The notes under the pieces: generated by a model
Seen by the model: only the letters and a program-made list of their open reading frames with translations
The model's database searches: none
Told to the model about the DNA's origin: nothing
DNA from: Hydrogenothermaceae bacterium
GTDB taxonomy: Bacteria > Aquificota > Aquificia > Aquificales > Hydrogenothermaceae
DNA length: 64,000 bases
Direction: 5' to 3'
Assembly (NCBI GenBank): GCA_015519975.1
Contig: WIAL01000028.1
Location: 24,728-88,727, forward strand
Made by a program: the position numbers and the translations under genes
Shown: piece after piece, positions 17,898 through 28,305 of the stretch
Position numbering within the stretch: the stretch's first letter is position 1
Layout: each line of letters begins with the position of its first letter

Positions 17898-19387
17898 TAT
17901 CTACCAATACCGGCAATTAAAAGAGAGCTCATTTGTGTAGATATTCCCCAGAACACTGTTGGATATATTCCAAGTATTAAAACAATAACCGCCATTAAAA
18001 TTAAAATTGATTTTTCAACGCCGTTTATATTAAACGATATATTTTTAACAGGTTCGTACATATACATTACAGAAACAACTCTTAAGTAATAACCTGCAGA
18101 TATAATACTCATAACAACTAAAACAACAGCAAGCCACCATATATCAGAACCAATTAAAGCTAAAAAGACTCCAAGTTTTCCGAAAAATCCAACTGTTGGA
18201 GGAATTCCAAGAAGAGAGAACATAAAAACAAGCATCACAATTGCAATTAATGGACTTCTTTTAGCAAGCCCTTTAAAGTCATCAAATGTATTGTTCCAGC
18301 CTTCTGTTTTTTCTAAAAATGTTAAAACTGCAAATGCTCCAATAGACATAAAAATGTAAACAAGTGTATAGAATATAAACGCAGCAAAACCCATACCTGT
18401 TGGTGCAGCAAGGGCTGCAGTTATGTACCCTGTGTGTGCAATTGATGAGTAAGCAAGCATTCTTTTGATGCTTTTTTGTCTTAATGCTATGAAGTTTCCT
18501 ACTGTCATAGACAGAGCTGCAAGTATAGACCATACAAGCGCCCAGTCTTTTGAAATAAATGGAAATGCTTCAACCATTACCCTTAAAATAAGTGCAAATG
18601 TTGCAATCTTTACAGCCACAGCCATAAATGTTGTTATTGGAGTTGGTGCACCTTCATAAGCATCTGGCGCCCAGTGATGGAAAGGCACAGCTGCGGCTTT
18701 TAGAGCAAGACCCAATACAAGTAACACCATACCTGCAATTAAACCTATATTTGCATCATTCAAAGCAGCTCTGGATATTTCCATAAAATCAAAAGTTCCG
18801 GAAGCTCCGTAAAGAAGAGCGATTGCATAACTTATAACTGCAGTTCCCGCACCACCAATTATTAAATATTTAAAAGCACCTTCTTTTGATTTATAGTCAA
18901 AATCTTTAAGTTTTTTATTTTTTGTTTTAAACATACCAACAAGGATGTATGTGGTAATAGAAGAAAGTTCAAGACCAACATAAAATGTAAACAAATTAGG
19001 AGAAGAAACCATTATCATCATACCAAGAAGGGCAAAAAGGGTAAGATAGTAAAACTCTCCAAAATAAATGTCCTTGCTTTCAAAGTATCTTCTATATGTG
19101 GCAACAATTATTATTGTTGAAATAAGAAGGAAAAGTTTAAATAAAAGTGAAAAACCATCTACAACGTAAAGACCGTAGAGAGTAAGGTCTCCCTGTTTTA
19201 TAGTAAATATGCTTAATAGAGAAAGCAAAAGACCTATAACTGTTGTAGCACTAATTAATATTCTATTTTTGGAAAATAGTTCTTCAAAAAATACTATAAA
19301 TGCTGTAATTAAAACTATTATCTCAGGTATTAAAACCCCAAAATTTGGAACCCCAACTGCAGAAACTAGCTGCTCTATAATCGACAT
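17897..19387 (-). CDS. nuoN: NADH-quinone oxidoreductase subunit N
   Basis: One of three antiporter-like proton-pumping subunits of complex I. 496 residues, about 14 membrane helices. The conserved proton-antiporter region includes [21 protein letters not shown] and, downstream, [14 protein letters not shown]. The last gene of the nuoHIJKLMN block; three bases separate it from nuoM and it overlaps gmk by one base. Confidence 0.94.
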   Translation of the reverse strand: MSIIEQLVSAVGVPNFGVLIPEIIVLITAFIVFFEELFSKNRILISATTVIGLLLSLLSIFTIKQGDLTLYGLYVVDGFSLLFKLFLLISTIIIVATYRRYFESKDIYFGEFYYLTLFALLGMMIMVSSPNLFTFYVGLELSSITTYILVGMFKTKNKKLKDFDYKSKEGAFKYLIIGGAGTAVISYAIALLYGASGTFDFMEISRAALNDANIGLIAGMVLLVLGLALKAAAVPFHHWAPDAYEGAPTPITTFMAVAVKIATFALILRVMVEAFPFISKDWALVWSILAALSMTVGNFIALRQKSIKRMLAYSSIAHTGYITAALAAPTGMGFAAFIFYTLVYIFMSIGAFAVLTFLEKTEGWNNTFDDFKGLAKRSPLIAIVMLVFMFSLLGIPPTVGFFGKLGVFLALIGSDIWWLAVVLVVMSIISAGYYLRVVSVMYMYEPVKNISFNINGVEKSILILMAVIVLILGIYPTVFWGISTQMSSLLIAGIGR

Positions 19388-19390
19388 CCC

Positions 19391-20899
19391 TTATCCTCCT
19401 ATAAACTTTGAAAGAATGGAAAGTGAAGTTGTATTTATAAGATCAACCCACCATTTAGGGTAAACTCCTATTACAAACATTAAAATTATAAGTGGAAGGA
19501 AAGATAAAAACTCCGAAGCAGTCATATCTCTAGTATTTCTCCACTTGTGAATAATTTTACTGTCTACAAGTTCTTCCATAAACATTGTTTTATGATAAAG
19601 TCTGAGTGTATATCCAGCACCAACAACAAGAGCTATACCGGCAAGAACTGCAAACCATACATTAGTTTTAAATGTGCCAAGAAGTGCTAAAAACTCACCT
19701 ACAAAACCTGAAAGCCCAGGAAGACCAACTGATGCCATCGCAGATATCATGAAGAATGTTGCAAAAACCGGCACATACTTTGCCATACCACCTAAATCTT
19801 TAAGCATATAAGAATGTGACCTTTCATATATCCATCCTGCAGCAAGGAAAAGCGCAGCTGATGTTAAACCGTGAGAAATCATAGTTATTATTGCACCGTT
19901 CATACCTTCAACATTAAGGGCAAATGTTCCAAGGGTTACAAAGCCCATATGAGAAACAGATGAATAAGCAATGATTCTTTTAATATGCTGCTGAGCAAGC
20001 GCCATTGCAGCCGTGTATATAATAGCTATTACACCAAGTGTAAACATTACAGGAATAAAATATTTTGAAGCTTCTGGAAACCAAGGAAGAGAAAATCTCA
20101 CAAATCCATAAGTTCCCATTTTTAGGAGTACTGCAGCAAGTATTACAGAACCTGCTGTAGGAGCCTGAACGTGAGCAGCTGGAAGCCACGTATGGAACGG
20201 CCACATTGGAACCTTAATTGCAAAACCAAGGGCTAAAAGTAAGAAAAATATTATTTCAAGATTAAATGGAAGTCCTAAGTTTGCCAGATCAAAATAACTT
20301 GTTGAAAGTTTTCCTGTATGGAAGTATTGATAAACATACATTCCAACAACACCAAGAAGGAGGAAAAGAGAACCAAAAAATGTATATATAAAGAACTTAG
20401 TTGCTGCATAAATTCTTTCAGCGTATCCCCATACCCCAATAATTAAGAACATTGGGATAAGCATAGCTTCCCAGAATATATAAAACCAAACCATATCCCA
20501 TGCTACGAAAACTCCAATACATGCAGCTTCAAGAACTAAAAATGCTATAAAGTACTCTTTAACTCTTTTCTTTATATTTACACTCCAAATGAAAGAAATA
20601 AGAAAAGAAAGAGCTGTAAGCCAGAACATTGTTAAACTAAGGGCATCTACCCCAACTTCATAGGAGACACCAAACTGAGGTATCCAGTTGTATTTTTCAT
20701 AGAACTGAATTGCATAATGTGAATAATCATAAGCAAAAAGCATCCAGGTAGATATTACAAATACAATTGCAGATATTACTATGCTAATAGGTTTAGCAAA
20801 CCTTTCACTTAGGAAAAATAATATTCCGGCGGCAATTAACGGAAGTACTATTGAAACTGTAAGCCAAGGAAAACTTGCCGGTTCAAATTGAAATTCCAT
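19391..20899 (-). CDS. nuoM: NADH-quinone oxidoreductase subunit M
   Basis: Antiporter-like membrane subunit of complex I, 502 residues. Signature stretches: FYIFWEAMLIPMFLIIGVWG (E within helix 5), VPMWPFHTWLPAAHVQAPT and KRIIAYSSVSHMGFV. These carry the helix-5 glutamate and helix-7 lysine regions used for proton transfer. Preceded by a purine-rich ribosome site in the 15-base gap after nuoL. Confidence 0.95.
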   Translation of the reverse strand: MEFQFEPASFPWLTVSIVLPLIAAGILFFLSERFAKPISIVISAIVFVISTWMLFAYDYSHYAIQFYEKYNWIPQFGVSYEVGVDALSLTMFWLTALSFLISFIWSVNIKKRVKEYFIAFLVLEAACIGVFVAWDMVWFYIFWEAMLIPMFLIIGVWGYAERIYAATKFFIYTFFGSLFLLLGVVGMYVYQYFHTGKLSTSYFDLANLGLPFNLEIIFFLLLALGFAIKVPMWPFHTWLPAAHVQAPTAGSVILAAVLLKMGTYGFVRFSLPWFPEASKYFIPVMFTLGVIAIIYTAAMALAQQHIKRIIAYSSVSHMGFVTLGTFALNVEGMNGAIITMISHGLTSAALFLAAGWIYERSHSYMLKDLGGMAKYVPVFATFFMISAMASVGLPGLSGFVGEFLALLGTFKTNVWFAVLAGIALVVGAGYTLRLYHKTMFMEELVDSKIIHKWRNTRDMTASEFLSFLPLIILMFVIGVYPKWWVDLINTTSLSILSKFIGG

Positions 20900-20914
20900 T
20901 CTTTTCCTCCATCC

Positions 20915-22876
20915 TTACTTTACTATTAAAAATATTGATAAGAAAACAAGTATACCTATAGACATCTGCAGTACATATGCTGCAATTCTGCCAGACTGCG
21001 TAAGCCTTAACGCCCCACCTGCAGCAAGTGATACTTTGGCAGAACCATCTACTATTCCATCAATAATAAATCTATCACCAAGTTTCCATAGGAATACTGA
21101 GAATTTATAGTATCCATAAACGAATATCGCATAATAAATATTATCAAAATACCATCTATTGTAGAAAAGTTTATATAAAGGCTTAAACGTTTCACCAAGC
21201 CATTCATAGCTGATAACTTTCTTCTGATAAACAATATAAGCAAAGAAAATACCACCAAGTGCTGTCAGCAGCGCAAGAATTCCAAGTGGAGATGTTAGCG
21301 ACTCAATAAGGAAATGCACTGCATCTTCCGGAACGTGTACATGGTGTGCTCTTGATAAACCTTCTTCCATTAATATTTTAGTTTTTTCAGGTACGAAATC
21401 TTCAGACATTACCCTTGGATCTAAAGAAGGTCTTAAGAAGTTTAAGAAAAACTCCCTGAAAAATCCTAAAACTACTGCGCCAGTAGCAAGAACTATTAGA
21501 GGCACCGTCATATTAGGAGGAGATTCGTGGACGTGAGATTTTACATGAGGATCAAGCCTATCTCCATTTTCAAATGCAAGGAAGTAAAGTCTAAAGATAT
21601 AAAATGCAGTTAATCCTGCACCGGCCCAGAGAAGTGCCCATACAACCCAGTTTATATGAAATGCTGCTTCAATAATTGGGTCCTTTGAGAAAAATCCAGC
21701 AAAAGGAGGAATTCCTGCAAGAGCAAGGGCACCAACTAAAAATGTAGCTGCAGTAATTGGCATGTATTTTCTAAGCTGCCCCATTTTCCATACATCAAGG
21801 ATATGGTGAATTCCAATTAATACAGAACCTGCAGCAAGGAATAAAAGAGCTTTGAAAGTGGCGTGAGATGCAAGATGGAACATTCCATCTCCAAAAAGCC
21901 CAAGTCCTTCTGCAGCAAACATATATCCAAGCTGAGACATTGTAGAGTAAGCAATAATTCTCTTTATATCATTTTGAACAAGCCCCATTGTAGCAGCAAC
22001 AAATGCTGAAGCAGTACCTATGTATAAAACAACATCTAAAGCTACAGAAGAAGATGCAAATAAAGGCATTAATCTAGCTACCATATAAACACCAGCAGCA
22101 ACCATTGTAGCTGCGTGAATTAAAGCAGAAACTGGAGTTGGACCTTCCATAGCATTTGGAAGCCATATATGAAGTGGTATTTGAGCAGATTTACCAACTG
22201 CCCCACCAAATAAAAGAAGTGCAATTAATGTAATTACAAAACCTTCAGCTTCAGGAATTTTTGCAAATATATCAAGATAATCAAGCGTTCCAAAAGTAAC
22301 AAAAGCAAGAAGTATTCCAATTAAAAATGACCAGTCACCAACCCTATTAACAATAAAAGATTCAAATGCAGCATTTGCAGCTGATTTCTTAAAGTGAAAG
22401 TAACCAATCAAAAGATATGACATTAAACCAACACCTTCCCAACCAAAAAACAGCTGAACAAGGTTATCAGATAAAGTAAGCATTAACATCATGAAAACAA
22501 ACATAGATAAATATGTGAAAAATCTTGGATAAGACTCGTCACCTCTCATATATCCTGTTGCAAATATAAAGATAAAAGTTGAGATAACAGTTACAACACA
22601 GGACATTAATGCAGATAACGGATCCCATAAAATACTTACAGATATTTCATAATTTCCAAGAGGCATCCATGTAAATAGTTTTAGGTCGTAATGACCTCCT
22701 GTTTGCATAACATGTATAAAACCAGATACAGAGGCTACTGCTGCAATGGCTACCCCTATAACAGCAACTATCCCAGATAAAGGCTCCCTTAGTAATTTAT
22801 AACCAAGCAGTCCTGTTATGATAGCAGCAATTAAAGGTGCAAAAGGCACTATCCATAAATAGCTTAAATTTTCCAT
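20915..22876 (-). CDS. nuoL: NADH-quinone oxidoreductase subunit L
   Basis: Largest antiporter-like subunit of complex I, 653 residues, with the C-terminal long amphipathic helix region and a final membrane helix that distinguish NuoL from NuoM and NuoN. Motifs include FFGWEGVGLMSYLLIGY, KSAQIPLHIWLPNAMEGPTP and KRIIAYSTMSQLGYM. Part of the nuoHIJKLMN block with 14 to 15 bases to each neighbour. Confidence 0.96.
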   Translation of the reverse strand: MENLSYLWIVPFAPLIAAIITGLLGYKLLREPLSGIVAVIGVAIAAVASVSGFIHVMQTGGHYDLKLFTWMPLGNYEISVSILWDPLSALMSCVVTVISTFIFIFATGYMRGDESYPRFFTYLSMFVFMMLMLTLSDNLVQLFFGWEGVGLMSYLLIGYFHFKKSAANAAFESFIVNRVGDWSFLIGILLAFVTFGTLDYLDIFAKIPEAEGFVITLIALLLFGGAVGKSAQIPLHIWLPNAMEGPTPVSALIHAATMVAAGVYMVARLMPLFASSSVALDVVLYIGTASAFVAATMGLVQNDIKRIIAYSTMSQLGYMFAAEGLGLFGDGMFHLASHATFKALLFLAAGSVLIGIHHILDVWKMGQLRKYMPITAATFLVGALALAGIPPFAGFFSKDPIIEAAFHINWVVWALLWAGAGLTAFYIFRLYFLAFENGDRLDPHVKSHVHESPPNMTVPLIVLATGAVVLGFFREFFLNFLRPSLDPRVMSEDFVPEKTKILMEEGLSRAHHVHVPEDAVHFLIESLTSPLGILALLTALGGIFFAYIVYQKKVISYEWLGETFKPLYKLFYNRWYFDNIYYAIFVYGYYKFSVFLWKLGDRFIIDGIVDGSAKVSLAAGGALRLTQSGRIAAYVLQMSIGILVFLSIFLIVK

Positions 22877-22890
22877 TTATACCCCTCTTT

Positions 22891-23193
22891 TTACAATTTT
22901 AATTCTGTTAAAGTATCAACAGAAACATCTTTTCTAAGTCTGTAGATGGCCATAATAAGACCAAGACCTACTGCAGCTTCAGCTGCTGCTATTGTAAGAA
23001 TAAAAAATACAAAAACCTGACCTGCAACATCGTGCAGTTTCATGTCAAATGCAACAAATGCTATGTTTACTGCATTCAACATAAGTTCTGTTGATATAAG
23101 CATTGCAATAATATTTCTTCTTATAATTATACCTATCAGACCAAGAACCATTAAAAGTCCACTTAATGCTATATAGTATTCGTAAGGAATCAT
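22891..23193 (-). CDS. nuoK: NADH-quinone oxidoreductase subunit K
   Basis: 100-residue, three-helix membrane subunit of complex I. Conserved LISTELMLNAVNIAFVAF carries the membrane glutamate used in the proton pathway, and AAAEAAVGLGLIMAIYR the second. The start overlaps the end of nuoJ by four bases. Confidence 0.95.
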   Translation of the reverse strand: MIPYEYYIALSGLLMVLGLIGIIIRRNIIAMLISTELMLNAVNIAFVAFDMKLHDVAGQVFVFFILTIAAAEAAVGLGLIMAIYRLRKDVSVDTLTELKL

Positions 23194-23714
23194 CCCTGAG
23201 CCTCCTGTTTTTCTTCTTTTCTACCTATGATAATTGCACCTATCATTGCAACAAGAAGTATTAAAGATGCAACTTCAAATGGGAAAAGGTATTTTGTAAA
23301 CAGCATTGTACCGACAGCTTTTGCATTTCCTATTTTTTCAATAACTTCAGGAGAAAAAATTCCTGTATTTGACTGCCATACCCCATAAATTGAAACATAA
23401 GCAAGCTCTAAAAAGATTAAAAATCCAACAGGAATAGATAAAAGCATATATTTAGGATCAACAGCTTTTCCTTTAAATTCTGGAACTGTTGATATGACAA
23501 GAACATAAAATACAACTATAGCAACTGCATATATTAAAAGTTGAAGGGCACCTACAAGTTCTGCTCCCATAGTAAAAAACAATCCTGAAACCATTATTAA
23601 TGTTGAGATTAAAGATAAAACTGTATAAACAAGGTTTCTAAAAAATATTGTTCCTATTGCAGATAAAACTGCTAAAGTTGAAAACGTCCAAAAAGCTATC
23701 TGAGTTAACTCCAT
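23190..23714 (-). CDS. nuoJ: NADH-quinone oxidoreductase subunit J
   Basis: Membrane subunit of complex I, 174 residues with five hydrophobic segments. The conserved LLIYAVAIVVFYVLVISTVP segment matches the pi-bulge helix 3 of NuoJ, although the usual GAVMVLF wording is altered. Overlaps nuoI by ten bases and nuoK by four, consistent with one transcript. Confidence 0.93.
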   Translation of the reverse strand: MELTQIAFWTFSTLAVLSAIGTIFFRNLVYTVLSLISTLIMVSGLFFTMGAELVGALQLLIYAVAIVVFYVLVISTVPEFKGKAVDPKYMLLSIPVGFLIFLELAYVSIYGVWQSNTGIFSPEVIEKIGNAKAVGTMLFTKYLFPFEVASLILLVAMIGAIIIGRKEEKQEAQG

Positions 23715-24316
23715 TTAATTTGCCCCCACAATTTTTCTCTAGCTTCATCATCTATCCAAATTCTATCAGGCTCATTATACCTTCTTTTGTCAAAATCAAA
23801 GCCTCTTTCAGACATATCATCTAAATGAATAGTGCAATCTTTTCTTGTATAAGCAGCTGATTCATAGCTGTCAGTCATAATTATGCAGTCCACAGGACAT
23901 GCATCTACACAAAGACCACAGTATAAACAGTTTAAAAGATTCATATCAAATCTTTTTACTCTTTTTTTTCCATTTGGAAGCTGCTCAGCTTCTATATTAA
24001 AAAGTGTAGGCACAGGACATGCCTGCTGGCACATATAGCATGCCACACATCTGCTTTCACCTTCTTTTATTTCCATAAATTGAAGTAAAACGTTAAAAGA
24101 AGGTGGTTCCTTACCGTCCCTAACTCTATGTGCGTGAGTACCTCTAAATCTTTTTGGAGGTGTTAATTTTTCATAAGGATACGCGGTAGTAATAGTTTTT
24201 CTAAAGAAATTTTTTATTGTAACTTTCATTCCTTTTATAAAATCAAGAAAGAAAATTCTTTCCGTATTTGAAAGCTTAGGTCTTTCTAAATATTTTATTT
24301 TAACCATTTTATCCAA
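23705..24316 (-). CDS. nuoI: NADH-quinone oxidoreductase subunit I (2x[4Fe-4S])
   Basis: Peripheral-arm ferredoxin-like subunit that passes electrons to NuoB. 203 residues, with two cysteine motifs: CVACYMCQQACPVP and CLYCGLCVDACPVDC, the N6a and N6b clusters. The stretch RFRGTHAHRV before the first motif is typical of NuoI. Overlaps nuoH by eight bases. Confidence 0.95.
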   Translation of the reverse strand: MDKMVKIKYLERPKLSNTERIFFLDFIKGMKVTIKNFFRKTITTAYPYEKLTPPKRFRGTHAHRVRDGKEPPSFNVLLQFMEIKEGESRCVACYMCQQACPVPTLFNIEAEQLPNGKKRVKRFDMNLLNCLYCGLCVDACPVDCIIMTDSYESAAYTRKDCTIHLDDMSERGFDFDKRRYNEPDRIWIDDEAREKLWGQIKWS

Positions 24317-25316
24317 AAATCATTATCCATATTGCTACAACAAGTATGTTTAAAAGGGAAAGCGGAAGCATTACTTTCCAAGCAAGTTCTGTAATCTGGT
24401 CAACTCTGTATCTTGGAAGCGTCCAGTGAACCCATAAGAAGAACATAAACATCATTGCAAGCTTTAAGAAAAACCATACAAATGGTGAAATTGGTCCAAA
24501 AATGTGTGGACCGTTCCATCCCCCAAAGAATAAAATTACTGCTATTGCACTTAAAACAAAAGTAGCTATATACCACTCTGCAAGTGGAAATAATCCAAAC
24601 TTCATAGCTGAGTACTCTGTATTGTATCCAGAAACAAGCTCTGCTTCTGCTTCCTGAACATCAAAAGGAGTTCTTCCTGTTTCTGCAAGTATTGCAAATA
24701 ATATAACTACAAATCCAAGTATATTAGGAATAATAAACCAAAGTCCCTGCTGTGCTTCAACAATTCCTTTTAATGAAAATGTCCCAGCCTGCATAATAGG
24801 ACCTACCATTGCAAAGCCAAGGGCAACTTCATAACCAATTAAAACTGCAGCTTTTCTAAGACCACCAATCATTGGATATTTAGAGTTTGAAGCCCATCCT
24901 GCAAATATTACTCCGTAAATAGAAATACTACCAAATGCAAGGGCAAGTATTAATCCAACATTAAGGTCTGTTATGTAAGGCTTTATTTCAAATCCAAATA
25001 AATTTACAGGCTGACCAAAAGGAACAACTGCAAGTATCATTATAGCCGGAACAAAGGCAAGTAAAGATGCAAGATAGAATAAAACTTTATCTACACCTGA
25101 AGGAACAATATCTTCTTTTGTTAGAACTTTTAAAGCGTCAGCTATAGGCTGAAGTAATCCATGCCACCCAACATGTAAAGGTCCTGGTCTTTGCTGTACG
25201 TGTCCAGCAAACTTTCTTTCGATCCACGTTAGATATGCTGCAAGTAAAAACATTCCTATTATAAAAATTACAGATTTTATCCCTATAGCTATACTTGTAA
25301 GAATAAGCTCTTCCAT
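24309..25316 (-). CDS. nuoH: NADH-quinone oxidoreductase subunit H
   Basis: Membrane subunit forming the quinone chamber with NuoB and NuoD. 335 residues, eight helices. Signatures include AYLTWIERKFAGHVQQRPGP, the loop ETGRTPFDVQEAEAELVSGY and TLPRYRVDQ near the C-terminus. It begins the second nuo block after a 78-base gap following a metal-permease gene, which may contain its own promoter. Confidence 0.96.
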   Translation of the reverse strand: MEELILTSIAIGIKSVIFIIGMFLLAAYLTWIERKFAGHVQQRPGPLHVGWHGLLQPIADALKVLTKEDIVPSGVDKVLFYLASLLAFVPAIMILAVVPFGQPVNLFGFEIKPYITDLNVGLILALAFGSISIYGVIFAGWASNSKYPMIGGLRKAAVLIGYEVALGFAMVGPIMQAGTFSLKGIVEAQQGLWFIIPNILGFVVILFAILAETGRTPFDVQEAEAELVSGYNTEYSAMKFGLFPLAEWYIATFVLSAIAVILFFGGWNGPHIFGPISPFVWFFLKLAMMFMFFLWVHWTLPRYRVDQITELAWKVMLPLSLLNILVVAIWIMIFG

Positions 25317-25367
25317 GTTAGCCCCTACTCCATTTTTAGTTAAAAAATCTTAACATAAGAGAAAAAA

Positions 25368-25383
25368 AAATTAAACACTGTTT
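25368..25383 (-). promoter_or_regulatory. 16-base motif shared with the region upstream of nuoA
   Basis: On the plus strand AAATTAAACACTGTTT; the copy before nuoA (31258-31273) matches at 14 of 16 positions. The core AAACACTGTTT is a near-palindrome. On the transcribed strand it is followed by nine T residues, so it could alternatively form a weak terminator after the zinc cassette. The role is not established. Confidence 0.35.
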
Positions 25384-25394
25384 GATTTTTAATA

Positions 25395-26114
25395 TTATCT
25401 TATCACAGCTACAAGAATGCAAACTCCAGATAAAATCGCAGATATTGTATATCCAACAGGGAAGTCAAAATTTACAGCTAAAATGATAGCTAAAAAGGAA
25501 ACTATAACTCCATATGAAACTCCTATGATAAAAGCTTTATCTTTATTAAATAGTATTCCAACAAATGCCGGTATTACCAAGAATGAAAAAACCACCAAAA
25601 CACCTACAAGAGAAACAGAGTGAACTATGGTTAGAGCAAAAATCGGGAAATAGATAAACTCGTAGTATCTTGAATTTTTTGAAAAATAAAGAATAGCAAA
25701 AAATACAGAGTATAAAATCCCAGTTATAAAAATATCCTTAAAATCCACATACAAAACATCAGAAGCAGTCAGCTCTTTTATATGCTCCATTCCTGAAGGG
25801 TCTTTTGACATTATCAAAAATAATGTGGAAAATCCAAAGGCATAAAAAACTCCAATAAATGCCTCAGTATATCTGTCCTTTTTAGTTATAAAAGCAATAA
25901 TTAAAGCTGTTAGAACAGCAAACAAAACAGAAAATATATACTTAAATTCTCCGTGGAAGAAAATAAGGGAGAAGGCAGTTCCTACTGCTGCCATCTGCCC
26001 TACTGCAAGGTCTGTAAAGATAATCTGTCTTTTTATTATTTCTATTCCAAGATATGTGTGCATTAAAACGATTATAAAAATGATTAAAAATACAGGTATA
26101 AGAATATCTATCAT
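25395..26114 (-). CDS. ABC-3 family metal ABC transporter permease (ZnuB/MntB-like)
   Basis: Inner membrane permease of a zinc or manganese ABC importer, 239 residues with about eight hydrophobic segments. LGIEIIKRQIIFTDLAVGQMAAVGT near the N-terminus and SLVGVLVVFSFLVIPAF later are the family's signatures. It overlaps the binding-protein gene by four bases. No ATP-binding subunit is encoded in this cassette or elsewhere in the window, so the partner ATPase must be encoded elsewhere if the transporter works. Confidence 0.87.
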   Translation of the reverse strand: MIDILIPVFLIIFIIVLMHTYLGIEIIKRQIIFTDLAVGQMAAVGTAFSLIFFHGEFKYIFSVLFAVLTALIIAFITKKDRYTEAFIGVFYAFGFSTLFLIMSKDPSGMEHIKELTASDVLYVDFKDIFITGILYSVFFAILYFSKNSRYYEFIYFPIFALTIVHSVSLVGVLVVFSFLVIPAFVGILFNKDKAFIIGVSYGVIVSFLAIILAVNFDFPVGYTISAILSGVCILVAVIR

Positions 26115-26998
26115 TCTGTAAGTCTCCTTACTATTTCATCAAATAATGAGTAAATATCCTTTACCTGTGGCAGAGAGTTTACATCGTGGGGAAGTAAAAA
26201 TGCTTTTATGCCTGTTTTCTTAGATAAAAACTCAACAGGGTCTTTAGGATTGTAAACTGCATAGGCGATAAATGATATTTTATGACTTTTTGCCAGCTTC
26301 AGGAGCTCTAAAAGGTGAGAAGTTGTTGGGGGAATTCCGGGGAAAGGCTCTAATATTCCAGCAACGTTTATCTTGTATCTTAGAAAGAAATAATCAAACA
26401 TTCTATGGTATTCAAAGGCACTGCTTCCTTGGAGTTTTTTCATCTTCTCATTCCATTTGGCTAAATGTTTATTCCAGCTTTTTTCAAAATTTTTTAGATT
26501 TTCTTGGTAGAATGAGCAGTTTTTAGGATTCAAAATACATAGTTTTTCTTTTATAGCCTCTGCCATTTTAGGAATTTTCACAGGGTCTAAACAAAAATGT
26601 GGATTTCCCTGTGGGTGAACATCTCCAAAAGCCCGTGAAACTGTAGTTGGTTTTTGAATAAGCTCAAATAATGTTGATAAATCTAAAAATCCAGCTTTCC
26701 CTGGAAGAATTTTTCTGTTATTTGCTCTTTTAAGAAGTGGCGGAAGCCAGCCAATCTCAAGCTGTGCTCCGTTTATGATTAAAAGGTCTGCATTCCTAAG
26801 CTTAACCGCAAGGGAAGGTCTTTCAGGGACAAAGTGGGGATCCCATTTTCCATCAGATAAAGAAGAGATATTTACTTTATCTTTAGCTATTTCTTTGACT
26901 ATACTTTTTATATATGGATATGTTGTCACAACATTTATTTTTGCTTTTGCAGTTAAAATTATTCCAAGTATTAAAAACAAAATTGATAAAACTCTCAT
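26111..26998 (-). CDS. Periplasmic metal-binding protein of ABC importer (ZnuA-like)
   Basis: Cluster A-I solute-binding protein for zinc or manganese. 295 residues with signal peptide MRVLSILFLILGIILTAKA. Probable metal ligands are the histidines in WDPHFVPERP, GNPHFCLDP and FEYHRMFDYFF and the aspartate in PHDVN. The His-rich acidic loop found in many ZnuA proteins is lacking. It follows the outer membrane protein gene by 18 bases and overlaps the permease gene, supporting one uptake system. Confidence 0.88.
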   Translation of the reverse strand: MRVLSILFLILGIILTAKAKINVVTTYPYIKSIVKEIAKDKVNISSLSDGKWDPHFVPERPSLAVKLRNADLLIINGAQLEIGWLPPLLKRANNRKILPGKAGFLDLSTLFELIQKPTTVSRAFGDVHPQGNPHFCLDPVKIPKMAEAIKEKLCILNPKNCSFYQENLKNFEKSWNKHLAKWNEKMKKLQGSSAFEYHRMFDYFFLRYKINVAGILEPFPGIPPTTSHLLELLKLAKSHKISFIAYAVYNPKDPVEFLSKKTGIKAFLLPHDVNSLPQVKDIYSLFDEIVRRLTE

Positions 26999-27016
26999 CG
27001 TTTACCTCCTGATTTT

Positions 27017-28252
27017 TTAAAATGCGTGTGCTCCGTGTGCTCCAATTACAAGATTAAACTCAACAATAAACTCATTTATCTTTTTTCTTTCGTCTTCTAA
27101 AAACTTACTTCTATCATAGTTATATTGAAATCTAATCCTTGAAAACTCTGAAGGTGTAAACTCAATCATAAATGAGTATCTGTCTAAATCATCAGGTTTA
27201 TTTTGTCCATTTATCTCGTTTTTATTTAATAGGTCATATCTAAAACCTGTTCTCCATCTCTGGCTAAATCTATAAACAGTCTGAATATAAAATCCTCCCT
27301 GTTTTTTATTTAGATTTGAAAAATTACTGTTTTTATAAACTTTTCCGTCCAAATCCCTGTAAAAATACTCTCCCTGAACAGAAATATACCTGTAAGCATC
27401 TAAAAAGTATTTTACTGTTAAATCAATTCCATAGATATTAGAGTCTCCCCCAAAGGCATGGGGCTCTTCTTCATCATCAAGATGGTTAAATCTTGCTTTT
27501 CCTGTTAGATAAGATAATCCACCTAAAAGGGTTAAGTTTCCAATATCATAAGAGGATTTTACAATAGCAGTATAAAGGTTTGGCTTTGAGGCTTTGTCAA
27601 AAATAGTGTTTCCATTTTCCTCAACAACTTCGTATCCAAAACTAAGTTCGTTTTCTCCTTGAAGAACTTCTATCCCAAGAAGCAAATAAAAAGAAGTAGG
27701 AGCAATCCATGTTAGCTGAACACCTTTTTCATTCAGTCCTTCATCACCAAATAGAACCTTATACACAAGAGGAATATCAACAAAATCCCAGTAGTGCTGG
27801 TGTTGTTGGTTTATTCTTCCAATAGAACTTAAAAATTTCCCTCCTTTTAGTTGAAGGTTGTAAGGAAGTGAACGGGTAGTAAAGTAAAGCTCTTCAATGG
27901 CAAAATCATGCTCTGTTAAATGAAATATACCAACTAAATCGAAATAAGGGTCAACTGTAGAAGTTATGGCAAGTTCTCCATAGTTAAAATTAAATCCCCT
28001 TTCTGCGTTTATTGGAGCATGCTCATGCCCACTGTGAGAATGAAATATTTCGTGAACAAAACCGGAAATGCCTAAAGATTTATAGGTTGAGTCCTTTATA
28101 TTCCTGTTAACGTAGGAAAAATCACCTATTAAAGATATATTTGGAACAAATTGGTTCTGGGCAAAGGGGTTTGTAAATGATGAGGTTGAATAGTTTTGCC
28201 CGTATGAGATACCAAATATAAACAAAACAATATAAATCACAAACTTTTGCAT
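27017..28252 (-). CDS. His-rich outer membrane beta-barrel protein, candidate zinc porin
   Basis: 411 residues with signal peptide MQKFVIYIVLFIFGISYG, many alternating strands and a C-terminal strand, ending GAHGAHAF. A histidine-rich loop HSHSGHEHAP occurs at about residues 91-100 and INQQHQHYW later. No TonB box or plug domain is seen at the N-terminus, so this is a barrel rather than a classical TonB-dependent receptor. Together with the downstream ZnuA- and ZnuB-like genes it is probably for metal crossing the outer membrane. AGGAGGAAC precedes the start. Metal specificity is inferred only. Confidence 0.75.
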   Translation of the reverse strand: MQKFVIYIVLFIFGISYGQNYSTSSFTNPFAQNQFVPNISLIGDFSYVNRNIKDSTYKSLGISGFVHEIFHSHSGHEHAPINAERGFNFNYGELAITSTVDPYFDLVGIFHLTEHDFAIEELYFTTRSLPYNLQLKGGKFLSSIGRINQQHQHYWDFVDIPLVYKVLFGDEGLNEKGVQLTWIAPTSFYLLLGIEVLQGENELSFGYEVVEENGNTIFDKASKPNLYTAIVKSSYDIGNLTLLGGLSYLTGKARFNHLDDEEEPHAFGGDSNIYGIDLTVKYFLDAYRYISVQGEYFYRDLDGKVYKNSNFSNLNKKQGGFYIQTVYRFSQRWRTGFRYDLLNKNEINGQNKPDDLDRYSFMIEFTPSEFSRIRFQYNYDRSKFLEDERKKINEFIVEFNLVIGAHGAHAF

Positions 28253-28305
28253 ACGGTTCCTCCTATTTAAAAAGTCAATAGTTTTAAATCTTCTTGAGTT
28301 TTTGT

